The notes: generated by a model not told the origin, from the sequence alone. Counted from the stretch's first letter, positions 36,335 through 45,228 are shown. The stretch: DNA of 64,000 bases from AV40 sp035568175 (GCA_035568175.1 DATMON010000004.1:62001-126000); one strand, 5' to 3'. Translations and numbers: made by a program.

Positions 36335-36408
36335 TCGGGCTGGCGGGATTTGAACCCACGACCTCTTGAACCCCATTCAAGCGTTCTACCAAGCTGAACT
36401 ACAGCCCG
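36335..36408 (-). tRNA. tRNA-Pro (anticodon GGG)
   Basis: A complete 74-nt cloverleaf on the minus strand. Acceptor CGGGCTG pairs with CAGCCCG, the discriminator is A, the D arm contains AGTTCAGCTTGGTAGAAC, the anticodon stem CTTGA/TCAAG encloses ATGGGGT with GGG at 34-36, and the T arm is GTGGGTTCAAATCCCGC. CCA is not encoded. A GIY-YIG nuclease gene abuts its 3' end. Confidence 0.95.
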
Positions 36409-36470
36409 ATCTAAGGACGCAACTATTTACCAGGAGTGGCCAAATCTCCACTCGCTTCGAGATACATTTT

Positions 36471-36496
36471 GCGACGGTCATAGACCGCCGCTACAG
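36471..36496. repeat. Repeat family A element before ychF
   Basis: A 26-bp element identical to 26010-26035. It contains CGGTC-ATA-GACCG and ends GCCGCTACAG. It lies 10 bp before the ychF start codon, so it would be in the 5' leader of the message. Confidence 0.75.
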
Positions 36497-36506
36497 AAGA
36501 GGAATC

Positions 36507-37631
36507 ATGCTCAGCGCCGGAATTGTTGGACTGCCTAACGTCGGGAAGTCGACGTTGTTCAACGCCGTTACGCGGACGCACAACGCATCGGCGGAAAATT
36601 ATCCTTTTTGCACGATCGATCCCAACGTCGGCGTCGTCACCGTGCCGGATCCGCGTTTGGAAAAGCTTGGTGAGATGTCGCGCTCGAAAAAAATTGTGCC
36701 GACCGCGATCCAATTCGTGGATATCGCCGGTCTGGTCAAAGGCGCGAGCGCGGGCGAAGGACTCGGCAACCAGTTTCTCAGTCATATCCGCGAAGTGGAC
36801 GCGATTGTGCAGGTCGTCCGCTGCTTTGCCGACGCGGATGTCCATCACGTCAGCGCCACGATCGATCCGGTTCGCGACATCGAAGTCATCAACACGGAGC
36901 TGGTGCTGGCCGATCTCGCGTCCCTCCAGAAGCGGCACGACCGATTGCAAAAAGAAGTCCGCGCCGGCGAGAAGAGCGCAAAAATCGAAAGCGCAGTCGC
37001 CGAAAAGCTTTTGCCTCATCTCGATTCCGGAAAACCGGCAATCTCCGCGTCGCTTGAGCCGGAGGAGAAGGTCGTGGCGCGAAATTTCTTTCTCCTGACT
37101 TCAAAGCCGACACTCTTTGCCTGCAACGTCGCGGAAACCGATCTGGCCGCAGTGGCAAAGGGTGATCGAACAAATGCCGCCGTAAAGTATGTCGATCTCG
37201 TCCAGGATTACGCGCAACATCATTTCGGAACGGAAGCGTTCGTAATCAGCGCCAGGATCGAAAGCGAACTGGCCGATCTGAGCGAGGAAGAAGCCCTCGA
37301 ATATCTGCGGGGTCTTGGAGTGGAAGATAGCGGAGTCCACGCGCTCATTCGCGCGGTTTATCATTTGCTTGGTCTACGCACGTTTTTGACCACCGGCGAA
37401 AAGGAGACGCGCGCCTGGACTATTCACGCTGGTGAAAAGGCTCCCGCCGCCGCGGGTGCGATCCATTCCGATTTCGAACGTGGTTTCATCGCCGCGGAAA
37501 CGATCGCTTATGACGATTTGGTCGCACTTGGTTCTTTCGCGAAAGCGCGCGAGGCCGGAAAACTGCGGATTGAAGGCAAAGACTACGAAGTGCGCGACGG
37601 CGACGTGATGACGTTCCGTTTCAATGTTTAG
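36507..37631 (+). CDS. ychF: Redox-regulated ATPase/GTPase YchF
   Basis: A 374-residue Obg-family P-loop protein. G1 is GLPNVGKST, the switch II region VDIAGLVKGASAGEGLGNQFL, and the NxxE motif replaces the GTP-specific NKxD (NVAETD), which explains the ATP preference of this family. A helical domain and a C-terminal TGS-like domain (FERGFIAAETIAYDDL, VRDGDVMTFRFNV) follow. The ATG at 36507 has AGAGGA upstream. YchF binds ribosomes and helps oxidative stress control. The normal length shows it is intact. Confidence 0.93.
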   Translation: MLSAGIVGLPNVGKSTLFNAVTRTHNASAENYPFCTIDPNVGVVTVPDPRLEKLGEMSRSKKIVPTAIQFVDIAGLVKGASAGEGLGNQFLSHIREVDAIVQVVRCFADADVHHVSATIDPVRDIEVINTELVLADLASLQKRHDRLQKEVRAGEKSAKIESAVAEKLLPHLDSGKPAISASLEPEEKVVARNFFLLTSKPTLFACNVAETDLAAVAKGDRTNAAVKYVDLVQDYAQHHFGTEAFVISARIESELADLSEEEALEYLRGLGVEDSGVHALIRAVYHLLGLRTFLTTGEKETRAWTIHAGEKAPAAAGAIHSDFERGFIAAETIAYDDLVALGSFAKAREAGKLRIEGKDYEVRDGDVMTFRFNV

Positions 37632-37661
37632 TGAATCGTTCTGAGATTAAGGCCTCCGGCG

Positions 37662-37729
37662 AATCACACGAATTACGCCAATAAAAAGAGGCAATTGATT
37701 CATCGTCTGACTTATTAACTCGCGTGATT
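37662..37729. repeat. Imperfect inverted repeat between ychF and the zinc-ribbon gene
   Basis: AATCACACGAATTA (37662-37675) pairs with TAACTCGCGTGATT (37716-37729) with two mismatches out of 14. It lies between convergent genes. Related words (CGCGTTAATTCGTG) appear at 45280-45307 and 53530-53560, so it is probably one family of intergenic repeats. It could also serve as a two-way terminator. Confidence 0.5.
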
Positions 37730-37746
37730 AGCGGGCTTGTTCGATC

Positions 37747-38451
37747 TTACCGCGCAACGTAGAGGATTCGGCCGCACTGCTCGCAGTTGACAATTTCCTT
37801 GCCGGCCTCCGCGTCTTTCACCGTCGCGGTAGTCAATTTCATGTGGCAACCGGTGCAGACGCCATGCTCGACCGCCACAATGGCTGAGTCACCCTTGCTC
37901 GCGAACAGTCGCTCGAACCGATTCAGCAAATCCTCGTCCATCTTGTCCGCTAATTCCTTTCGCTCTTTCGATAATTCCTCCAGGCGTGTTTCGAGTGCTT
38001 TCGATTTTTCGCCGAGATCGTTCATTTGCCGCGAGATCGAATCCTTTGTTGTGCTAGCTTTTTTGTCCTCGGCGGTGACCTCGACCTTCAACTTGTCCCC
38101 CTGCTCCATCAGCTCGAGTTCCTGGTCCTCCAGTTTGCGAATCTCATCTTCGTAGCGTTGGATCTCGTTACCCATCGCCTGGAACTCGTCGTTCTTGCGC
38201 GTTTGATATTGCTGGGTTTTGAGCCGCGAGATGCTCTCATTGCGTGTGCCGACGTCGAGCTCAAGCTTTTTGCGGTCGACCTCAACTTGCCGCGCCTTGT
38301 GCTTGATAGCGTCAAGACTGGCCGCGCTTTCGGCGAGCTGCGATTCGAGATGCTTGCGTTGCAGCGGCAGATTTCGAATTTCGTTCTCGATTTGCCTGAT
38401 CTTTTGCTGTCGATCTTGAAGGACGAGTAGTTGTTCCAGTTCCGCCTGCAC
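37747..38451 (-). CDS. Coiled-coil protein with C4 zinc ribbon (DUF164/CdsZ-like)
   Basis: A 234-residue protein. Residues about 1-180 are a nearly continuous coiled coil rich in Glu, Lys, Arg and Gln. The C-terminus is a C4 zinc ribbon, CTGCHMKL followed about 23 residues later by CEQCGRIL. This is the layout of the DUF164 family found beside many basic cell functions, including chlamydial CdsZ. Its exact role is unknown. It is followed upstream by the peroxiredoxin gene on the same strand. Confidence 0.8.
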   Translation of the reverse strand: MQAELEQLLVLQDRQQKIRQIENEIRNLPLQRKHLESQLAESAASLDAIKHKARQVEVDRKKLELDVGTRNESISRLKTQQYQTRKNDEFQAMGNEIQRYEDEIRKLEDQELELMEQGDKLKVEVTAEDKKASTTKDSISRQMNDLGEKSKALETRLEELSKERKELADKMDEDLLNRFERLFASKGDSAIVAVEHGVCTGCHMKLTTATVKDAEAGKEIVNCEQCGRILYVAR

Positions 38452-38484
38452 GTGCGCTGAAGTTATTAAGTCGGCGAAGCGCCG

Positions 38485-39270
38485 TCAATCGCGCCGGCCA
38501 CTTTTGGCCGTATCGATCGCGTTCAACGCCTGCTCCGGCCGCGCCCGCACCGCGATGTTCTCGGTCAAGTTCACCCATTGAACCGTCCCATTTGCATCGA
38601 TGTAAAACTCAGCCGGCCGCGCAATGTCGTTGTTTTTCGGTCCAGCCCCGCGATGAAGCACGTCGTAACGACGAATAACCGCCGCGTCTGAGTCGGAGAG
38701 GAGCAGAAAGGCGTAACCCATCTTCTGCGAATGGCCACGATTGATTTCAACCGAATCAACACTAATCGCGGCGACGCGAACTCCGCGCTTTTGAAATTCC
38801 GAAAGACTGCGCTGAAAACTCCGCAACTCGGAGTTGCAAAGCGGTCACCAATGCCCGCGATAAAAAATTAAGACCGCGCCGTTGGGTGACAGTAGATCGG
38901 CCAGCGTGACTTGCTTTCCAGTTTGATCGGGCAATGAAAAATCAGGCGCTTTCTCGCCGACCCGCGGCGCTTGGGCGGAAAGCGGGACCTGTCGAAGCAC
39001 ATAGAAGATCTCGTAAGCAAAGAAGGAAAAAAGAAGGAAGGCTACGACCGCGAAGATCGAGCCGAAAACCTTGCCGCGATAGAGTTGCGGTCGCCCAAAC
39101 GCCCGGAACAGGCCGATCAGCAGCAGACTGGCGCCGATGCCGAAAAGCAAAGGGTTCGCCCAGGGGAAATCGCGCGCGATCGGAAATTGCGCGAAGTATT
39201 CGTAGCTGAACAATCCGCCGACCGCGACAACGAAGCCGACCCAAATCGGCCAATTCCATTTCCGCTTCAT
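38485..39270 (-). CDS. Membrane-anchored peroxiredoxin, probable selenoprotein (UGA = Sec142)
   Basis: A 261-residue AhpC/TSA-type peroxiredoxin with three N-terminal membrane segments (about 8-25, 38-56, 70-90). The thioredoxin-fold domain starts at VGEKAPDFSLPDQTGKQV. It is read as two open frames split by one in-frame UGA at 38847-38845. The UGA falls exactly at the peroxidatic position: FYRGHW-UGA-PLCNSEL, where relatives have FYRGHWCPxC, giving a UxxC motif. The frame is clean on both sides to the stop at 38485. A hairpin follows the UGA. ATG 39270 overlaps the OPT stop (ATGA). A plain nonsense mutation is possible but less likely. Confidence 0.82.
38817..38835 (-). promoter_or_regulatory. 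Putative bacterial SECIS hairpin
   Basis: Nine nucleotides after the UGA, the message forms a perfect 7-bp stem AACUCCG with CGGAGUU around a 5-nt loop AGUUG. The loop starts 16-17 nt after the UGA and has a G at its second position. This matches the geometry described for bacterial SECIS elements (short apical loop with an early G, about 16-37 nt from the UGA). The stem lies inside the coding sequence, as in all bacterial selenoprotein genes. Confidence 0.65.
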
Positions 39271-41249
39271 GTCGATCTTGCGGAAGCCATTCCCAGGATC
39301 CAGCGGTAAAGCGCGAAGGCGATTGCCACGAACGCCACACCACCAATGATGATTCCGGCTGTTTCATACGCCGGCCCAACCACCGAGAGCGGCGCATCCT
39401 TCCCGGAGAATACCACGATTGCCGAAATGACGACGCCAATAATGCCCTCTCCGACGATCAAGCCTGACGCGAGCAACACACCCAACTGCTTTGTCGCTTC
39501 CGGCTTGGGAGTGCGATTCGCGCGCTGATCGAAGAACCAACCGACAATCGCGCCGACCACAATCATCAGCGTGCTTTGCGTGGGCAGATAAATTCCCAGA
39601 CCGACCGCCAGCGGCGGAACATGCATGTGTTTCGTCGTGCGACGGAGGATCTCGTCGAGCAGAATAATGCCAACGCCGATCATCGCTCCGATTTGAATCA
39701 AGCTCCAATCGATGTCGGCAGAAATTACACCTTTGGCGAGTGACGAGATCAATCCGGCCTGCGGCGCCGGCAGCGGATGCGGACGCAGCTCTGCACCTGG
39801 CGCGCCGACGAAACCGTAAGCGCGATTCACAAGATCAAGCACCGGAGGAATCACAAACGCGCCCGCGACAACGCCAATTACGAGCGCCCACTGCTGTTTC
39901 CACGGAGTCGCATCAACAAGCTGTCCGGTCTTGAGATCCTGGAGATTGTTATTCGCGATCGCCGCGACATTGAAGACCACAGCTGTCGTGAACAGCGCGA
40001 ACGCAATCAGAGCTTTGCCCGCATCCGGACCGACGTACGGTTTGACTCCCATCACCAAAAGTAAAGCGGCGCCGATCACGACTAAAATTCCGATGCCGGA
40101 GAGCGGACTGTTTGACGAACCAATCAGCCCGGCCATGTAACCGCACACCGCAGAAACGAAAAAGCTCATCAACACGATGTAGGTCACGCCGCCGATGATA
40201 AGCGTTGGCAAATGCGCACCGAGTCCGCTGGAGTTTGCGAAATAGCCAAGCAACCAGCCGATCGGCAGCATGCAAACCAATGTCACGACGCCGACGATTC
40301 CAATTGGAATGTCGCGCTCGGTAATCGGTAGGGTATCGGCTTTCCCTGCCTTGCGCGCGCGAGATGCCGCCATCGCGCCAGCGAGTCCACTCGCGACCGG
40401 CTTTACCAATTTCAACAACGTCCAGATTGCTGAAACGCCGATCGCGCCCGCGCCAACGAAGCGCACCTTATGACTCCAAGTGGATTGTGCGAGTTGGGCT
40501 GCTGCAGTCGTAATGTCGCCGGCACTGGCCGAATAATGTGGCACGCCCCAACCCCAACCGATAAAAGCGCCGATGAGCATCGCAATTCCAACCGAAAGGC
40601 CGACCAAATGTCCGATGCCGAGAAGAGCAAACGATAAAAAGAAATCGTAACCGCTCACTGCGCCGCGTTTGCCGATGCGAAAGGTCTGGGCCACATCAGC
40701 GGCAAATAGTTGCGTCTGAACGACCACCGCAAACACAGCCGCAACAATCGACCCCCACAGCACTGCGAGCAGACCAGCCCGACCATGTTCAACCTCGGAA
40801 GCATGTTCGGAACTGCCGCTGCTTCCGATCTTGAGCACTTCAGCGCAGGCGACACCTTCCGGATACGGCAAATCAGACTGAGTGACCAACGCGCGCCGCA
40901 ATGGGATTGAATACATCACTCCGAGAATTCCGCCGAGTGCGCAGATCCAAAACGAAGTCCAGAAAGGGAATTCGGTCCAATACCCGATCATGATCAAACC
41001 CGGCAGCACGAAGATAATCGACGACAGCGTGCCCGCTGCCGACGCGACTGTCTGCACAATGTTGTTTTCCTGGATCGTTGCGTCACGAAAATAACGCAAG
41101 ATCGCCATCGAAATCACCGCTGCCGGAATCGACGTCGAAAAAGTCAGACCGGCCTTGAGCCCGAAGTAAACGTTGGCCGCGGTGAAGACCACCGTGATGA
41201 TGATGCCGATAATCAGACCGCGGATTGTAAGTTCAGCGCGATTATTCAT
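39267..41249 (-). CDS. OPT-family oligopeptide transporter
   Basis: A 660-residue protein with about 15 membrane segments. It opens with ELTIRGLIIGIIITVVFTAANVYFGLKAG, and NIVQTVASAAGTLSS and LPYPEGVACAEVL are hallmark OPT motifs. OPT proteins import oligopeptides or metal-siderophore complexes with protons. The length fits the bacterial branch. It shares a 4-bp overlap with the peroxiredoxin downstream, so the two are co-expressed, possibly linking peptide or thiol import to peroxide defence. Confidence 0.88.
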   Translation of the reverse strand: MNNRAELTIRGLIIGIIITVVFTAANVYFGLKAGLTFSTSIPAAVISMAILRYFRDATIQENNIVQTVASAAGTLSSIIFVLPGLIMIGYWTEFPFWTSFWICALGGILGVMYSIPLRRALVTQSDLPYPEGVACAEVLKIGSSGSSEHASEVEHGRAGLLAVLWGSIVAAVFAVVVQTQLFAADVAQTFRIGKRGAVSGYDFFLSFALLGIGHLVGLSVGIAMLIGAFIGWGWGVPHYSASAGDITTAAAQLAQSTWSHKVRFVGAGAIGVSAIWTLLKLVKPVASGLAGAMAASRARKAGKADTLPITERDIPIGIVGVVTLVCMLPIGWLLGYFANSSGLGAHLPTLIIGGVTYIVLMSFFVSAVCGYMAGLIGSSNSPLSGIGILVVIGAALLLVMGVKPYVGPDAGKALIAFALFTTAVVFNVAAIANNNLQDLKTGQLVDATPWKQQWALVIGVVAGAFVIPPVLDLVNRAYGFVGAPGAELRPHPLPAPQAGLISSLAKGVISADIDWSLIQIGAMIGVGIILLDEILRRTTKHMHVPPLAVGLGIYLPTQSTLMIVVGAIVGWFFDQRANRTPKPEATKQLGVLLASGLIVGEGIIGVVISAIVVFSGKDAPLSVVGPAYETAGIIIGGVAFVAIAFALYRWILGMASARST

Positions 41250-41432
41250 GCGGATGTCGATCCTTGAAGAGCGGAGGATAGGGTGAAATCACCCGAAGGG
41301 TCAAGATGGTGTCCGCTCAAATCTGGCACGGCCGCGGCACGCCCCACTTCGCGATAGTCTGCTCGTTCCCCGAAGGCGAACGGCAAGAAATCAGCGAGTT
41401 TCGGCCGTAACGCCGGCGCCGGGCCCTCCGTG

Positions 41433-43832
41433 CTACTTGTGAATCTGGATGTTGCCCCCCGTGAGCGTTGTAGGTCCGTCAGAGTAAGTCGTTGTCGTGA
41501 TTCCGAACGTGTCCGAAGTTCCCGGCTCTCCACAATCGTCCACTTCAACCTTGAACGGCTCGGTGGTTGTGCCGGTGGACCGCGTAACTGTGGCGGTTCC
41601 GGTGAATGTCGCGTGGGTGTTCGCGCCGCAACGACCACTATCTATCAGCAACGAAGTATAAGAGATCACTTTGATCCGAACCCCCGCCCCATGATCGTTG
41701 TATTCCAAGTTTCCAGCTGGAGTTGCTGATGAACTTGATTGCACGACGAACCCGAACGTGGCTTGCGATTTCGGATCGGCCAGACTAGGAATCGATGCCG
41801 GCACCGATATGAGATCTCCCGCCACAGAGAAAGCTGGATCTCCCTGAATCTTACCGCCACCGGTAACCTTACCAGTAGTTATCGGTACAGGAGTTGGCGT
41901 TGGCGTAGGGCTGGGTGTCGGCGTTGGAGTAGCTGTCGGTGTTGGAGTAGCTGTCGGTGTCGGTGTTGGAGTCGGTGTGGGTGTTACCGCTGCGCCGAAT
42001 TTCGCAGCAAAAGCGTCAATGTTGCTGCCGCCCGCGGAAGGTCGGATCGGCGAGCCCCAGGTTCCCGCGCTGTAACCCGCGACGTAAACATTCTGAGCGG
42101 GATCGATCGCGATTCCCTGGCCGCTGTTCTGGCCGGCACTGCTACCAAAGACTGTACTCGATGTCAGGTTTCCATTGGAATCTAGTTGAGCCAGGAAAGC
42201 TGAACTGGAAGCCAAACCCGTCACATAAATATTTGCGAGTGGATCGCTCGCTACAGCGTAACCTTCCGTATCTGAGCTCTCGCTAACAAACGTGTTCCAA
42301 ATCAGGTTGCCGTTTGAATCGAGCTTCGCCAGAAAAGCGTCCGCGCTGGGGACGAAGGCCGTAACAGGCGATCCCCATGTAGCCGTGCTGAAACCAGTTG
42401 CATACAAGTTTCCCGTTGCATCTATCGCAAGTCCAAATCCTTCGTCTGAGCCAGTGCCACCTAGGAAAGTATTCCAAACCAAGTTTCCACTCGAATCCAG
42501 CTTCGCAACAAACGCGTCCTGACCAGCCGAGTACGCACGAATGGGAGAGCCCCAGGTTGCCGCGCTGTAACCCGCGACGTAAACATTTCCGGTCGCATCA
42601 ACCACAACCCCGTGCGCCTCATCAAAACCAAAGCCGCCCAGAAACGTATTCCATATTAAATTTCCATTACTATCCAGCTTTGCCGCAAACGCATCGACAG
42701 CACTGTAAGCACGGACAGGCGTCCCCCAGGTCGCCTCGCTATGACCAACCGCATAAACATTGCCTAGCGCATCGATTGTTATTCCGAATCCCAAGTCATT
42801 ATCGCTGCCTCCGAGGAAAGTATTCCAAATCAGATTTCCGTTTGTGTCTAGCTTCGCGACAAATGCGTCCTGCGATGCCGTATAGGGGCGGACCGGCGTG
42901 CCGAAGCTCGTAATGGAAGTGGCAACGGTAAAAACATTGCCTGTGGCATCAACCGCAATACCACCAACAGAATTTACATTTATCTGATTGGGACCGGTGC
43001 TGCCCAGAAACGTGTTCCAGAGAAGGTTTCCGTTCGGGTCCAGTTTCGCAACGAATGGGCAAAAGCCACTTGTGTACGGCAGAATAGGCGAACCCCAGCC
43101 TGCCTGACTATAACCACTCACATAGACATTCTCGCTGCCATCGACTGCTATACCTGAACCAATGTCTATTCCGGTCCCGCCAAGAAAAGTGTTCCAAATC
43201 AGAGTCGGATCGATAAAGAGCGGTGCGGTTCGATCGTACTTGTCTGCTACAAATCCAATTTCGCGTTCGCCGCGCGACGCGAATGCCACGCGCACCAGCA
43301 CGCGTTTTCCGTCGCGTTCCTGCCAGGCCACCGGCGCGGTTTCATTCAGCGTCCCAGTCTTGAAGCTAATTCGTAACGATCCATCGCCCTGCACCGAGAC
43401 CGGCGCGTTGTAACGCAAACGAATGTTGTCGATGTTCGCATGCGGTTCGATCCGATAAGTGCTGCGCGCAATTGCGCCGCTGGGTGCGTCGTAGTTAAGC
43501 GTTACACCGTCCCAAAGATTGGGATAGGCAACGTGCGACAATGGCGTCGCGTGTTGGGTATCGCTCGGCACTGCATCGCTCATCGGATTGGTCGCGTGCG
43601 AATTGACGAACTCGACACGTAACGCATGCGAGCCGCCCGCTACAAAGACACTATTCGCAGCAAAGCCGAGAACGTGTCCGGCCGATGTGAATTGCTGAAT
43701 ATTGTTCGGGACCGTTAGTCGTGCCGATATGTTGGTGTGACCCGGCCGAGTCATGAAAGCGGCAGTCGCGACCAAAATCGGCAACCCTATTAGAATTCCA
43801 AAGCGACGCGGTGAATTGGTGAATGCATGCAT
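41433..43832 (-). CDS. Large exported SBBP-repeat protein with Thr-Pro linker
   Basis: A 799-residue exported protein with an N-terminal signal or anchor (residues about 10-30). A beta domain with LWDGVTLNYDAPSGAI precedes seven or eight SBBP-type beta-propeller repeats, each about 55 residues with LIWNTFLGG, GIAVDATGNVYVAGYS and AFVAKLDSNGNL. A (TP)n linker of about 40 residues follows, then a C-terminal domain starting GKVTGGGKIQGDP. The linker is encoded by tandem short repeats at about 41880-41990. It probably binds or decorates the cell surface. The ligand is unknown. Confidence 0.8.
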   Translation of the reverse strand: MHAFTNSPRRFGILIGLPILVATAAFMTRPGHTNISARLTVPNNIQQFTSAGHVLGFAANSVFVAGGSHALRVEFVNSHATNPMSDAVPSDTQHATPLSHVAYPNLWDGVTLNYDAPSGAIARSTYRIEPHANIDNIRLRYNAPVSVQGDGSLRISFKTGTLNETAPVAWQERDGKRVLVRVAFASRGEREIGFVADKYDRTAPLFIDPTLIWNTFLGGTGIDIGSGIAVDGSENVYVSGYSQAGWGSPILPYTSGFCPFVAKLDPNGNLLWNTFLGSTGPNQINVNSVGGIAVDATGNVFTVATSITSFGTPVRPYTASQDAFVAKLDTNGNLIWNTFLGGSDNDLGFGITIDALGNVYAVGHSEATWGTPVRAYSAVDAFAAKLDSNGNLIWNTFLGGFGFDEAHGVVVDATGNVYVAGYSAATWGSPIRAYSAGQDAFVAKLDSSGNLVWNTFLGGTGSDEGFGLAIDATGNLYATGFSTATWGSPVTAFVPSADAFLAKLDSNGNLIWNTFVSESSDTEGYAVASDPLANIYVTGLASSSAFLAQLDSNGNLTSSTVFGSSAGQNSGQGIAIDPAQNVYVAGYSAGTWGSPIRPSAGGSNIDAFAAKFGAAVTPTPTPTPTPTATPTPTATPTPTPSPTPTPTPVPITTGKVTGGGKIQGDPAFSVAGDLISVPASIPSLADPKSQATFGFVVQSSSSATPAGNLEYNDHGAGVRIKVISYTSLLIDSGRCGANTHATFTGTATVTRSTGTTTEPFKVEVDDCGEPGTSDTFGITTTTYSDGPTTLTGGNIQIHK

Positions 43833-44048
43833 GACGATTCCTCCTTTGCTTGTCGCGCGAAGGCGTCGTCACGCTGCCCTTCTTGCGAGCTTGTCAGGCG
43901 ATACCTTAGTGGACAAAAGATTGAAGCTTTGGAAGTCTGATTCGGATACGCGGACTAAACGGACGCATCTGCGGCGAATTTCTTTAACTTTCTTGAAAAC
44001 GCGTGTGCGGTGGCACCGCCCATCACCAGCGCGATTCGCCAGTCTTAT
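43833..44048. other. Gap with no recognisable feature
   Basis: About 215 bases between the SBBP gene start and the nagZ stop. No tRNA, repeat or coding signal was seen. The promoter for the SBBP protein should lie at its left edge, but I could not point to one. Confidence 0.4.
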
Positions 44049-45215
44049 TTAGTACACTTCGACCGGCGACCGTTTGCCGTCTTCGACGCTGCGTTGCTTG
44101 GCGAGTTCTTCGCCGAGAGTCGCGACGCGCAGGTCCCAGATCTCGTTATCGATCTTGCGAAACGCGGCTTCAGAGAATTCATGCGGCGGTTGCATTTGTT
44201 TCTTGAATTTCGCGACGCTGACAAGCGAGCGAGCGATTTGGTCTCTCGGCAAAGTTCCCAGAATTCGATGCACGTTTTCGATTTCCGGGATACGATGACA
44301 AATCATCGCCAGATCGTTTCCGGCGCCGATCGCGAGACGGATCGTTTGTTCGAGACTGTATCCGTTCAAGATCGCGCCCATGTCGAGATCGTCGGTCATG
44401 ACCAGACCATCGAAGCCGAATTCATTGCGCAGCAAGTCCGTGATGACGCGGCGCGACAAGCTCGCTGGCGTCTTCTCCGCGACGAGCGACGGATACCAAC
44501 CGTGACAAATCATCATGCTGTCCACGATTCCATCCTCAAGGTAGGGGCGATTGCCCTCAATCGCCCGCGGGCGGTTCGGTGAACCGCCCCTACCTATAAA
44601 TTGGCGGAACGCCGCCAGCTCGTTTTGATTCAGTTCTTCTCGCGTCCGGTCGATCCGCGGCAGTTCGTAATGCGCGTCCGATTTCGCGGCCGAGTAACCG
44701 GGAAAATGTTTGCCGCAGCTGGCGATCCCCTGCTTTCGCATCGCGTCGTTGAACTCGCCGGCATTGCGCACCACTTGCTCGACCGTTTTGCCGTAACAGC
44801 GGCCGCGCAACGAATTGTCCGCGTTGTCATCAAACGAAATGTCGAGCACCGGACAGAGATCGAGATTAAACCCGAATACGCGCAGCAATCGCCCGGTAAT
44901 GTCGCCATGCCGTCGGATAAGATCGACATCGTCCTTGTCACGTAACTGCTGCGCGTTTGGGGGTTCGCTCCCAATCAATCGTAATCGCGAAACGCGACCG
45001 CCCTCCTGATCGACGGTGATGATTGGCTCCACCGCGCTCAGATCGCGAAGGTCGTCGATCAACTTTCGCAATTGGGGCGCGCTTTCGACGTTGCGCCCGA
45101 AAAGAATGAACCCGCCAGGTTGGACACGGCGGAACAATTCCGCGCTTCCGGCGTCGAGCTCTTTTCCGGGAACGCCGCAGAGTATCAGTTGCCCCAGCGA
45201 ATCGTCGCTATTCAT
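44049..45215 (-). CDS. nagZ: Beta-N-acetylhexosaminidase (GH3, NagZ-like)
   Basis: A 388-residue GH3 enzyme of cell-wall recycling. FGRNVE, TVDQEGGRVSRL, FGFNLDLCPVLDI, GKHFPGYSAAKSDAHYELP and the nucleophile Asp in VMTDDLDMGAI are all present, and the catalytic His-Asp loop is partly visible. An 18-residue insert (GRGGSPNRPRAIEGNRPY) lies between ELAAFRQFI and EDGIVDSMMICHGWYPSL. It is encoded by a palindromic repeat at 44540-44594 and is absent from typical NagZ. I start at ATG 45215; the longer frame to 45254 has no family match. Confidence 0.85.
   Translation of the reverse strand: MNSDDSLGQLILCGVPGKELDAGSAELFRRVQPGGFILFGRNVESAPQLRKLIDDLRDLSAVEPIITVDQEGGRVSRLRLIGSEPPNAQQLRDKDDVDLIRRHGDITGRLLRVFGFNLDLCPVLDISFDDNADNSLRGRCYGKTVEQVVRNAGEFNDAMRKQGIASCGKHFPGYSAAKSDAHYELPRIDRTREELNQNELAAFRQFIGRGGSPNRPRAIEGNRPYLEDGIVDSMMICHGWYPSLVAEKTPASLSRRVITDLLRNEFGFDGLVMTDDLDMGAILNGYSLEQTIRLAIGAGNDLAMICHRIPEIENVHRILGTLPRDQIARSLVSVAKFKKQMQPPHEFSEAAFRKIDNEIWDLRVATLGEELAKQRSVEDGKRSPVEVY
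44540..44594. repeat. REP-like double-hairpin element inserted in frame in nagZ
   Basis: A 55-bp element bounded by GGTAGGGGCG and CGCCCCTACC. Inside it are two stems: GGGCGATTG/CAATCGCCC and GGGCGGTTC/GAACCGCCC. It is open in the nagZ frame and adds about 18 codons. The outer ends fit the REP style of terminal inverted repeats. Confidence 0.85.
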
Positions 45216-45228
45216 TGCAGACGAAATT

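Noticed and set aside
38485..38826. Two separate genes in the peroxiredoxin region
   Set aside because: The second frame would start mid-domain at a TTG, without the catalytic site. Joined through the UGA, the two give one normal-length peroxiredoxin.
41246..41638. Minus-strand frame of 130 codons upstream of the OPT gene
   Set aside because: It overlaps the 3' part of the SBBP protein in another frame, and its composition is not protein-like.
41880..41990. Intergenic minisatellite
   Set aside because: The repeat is inside an open frame and encodes a Thr-Pro linker, so it is part of the SBBP protein.
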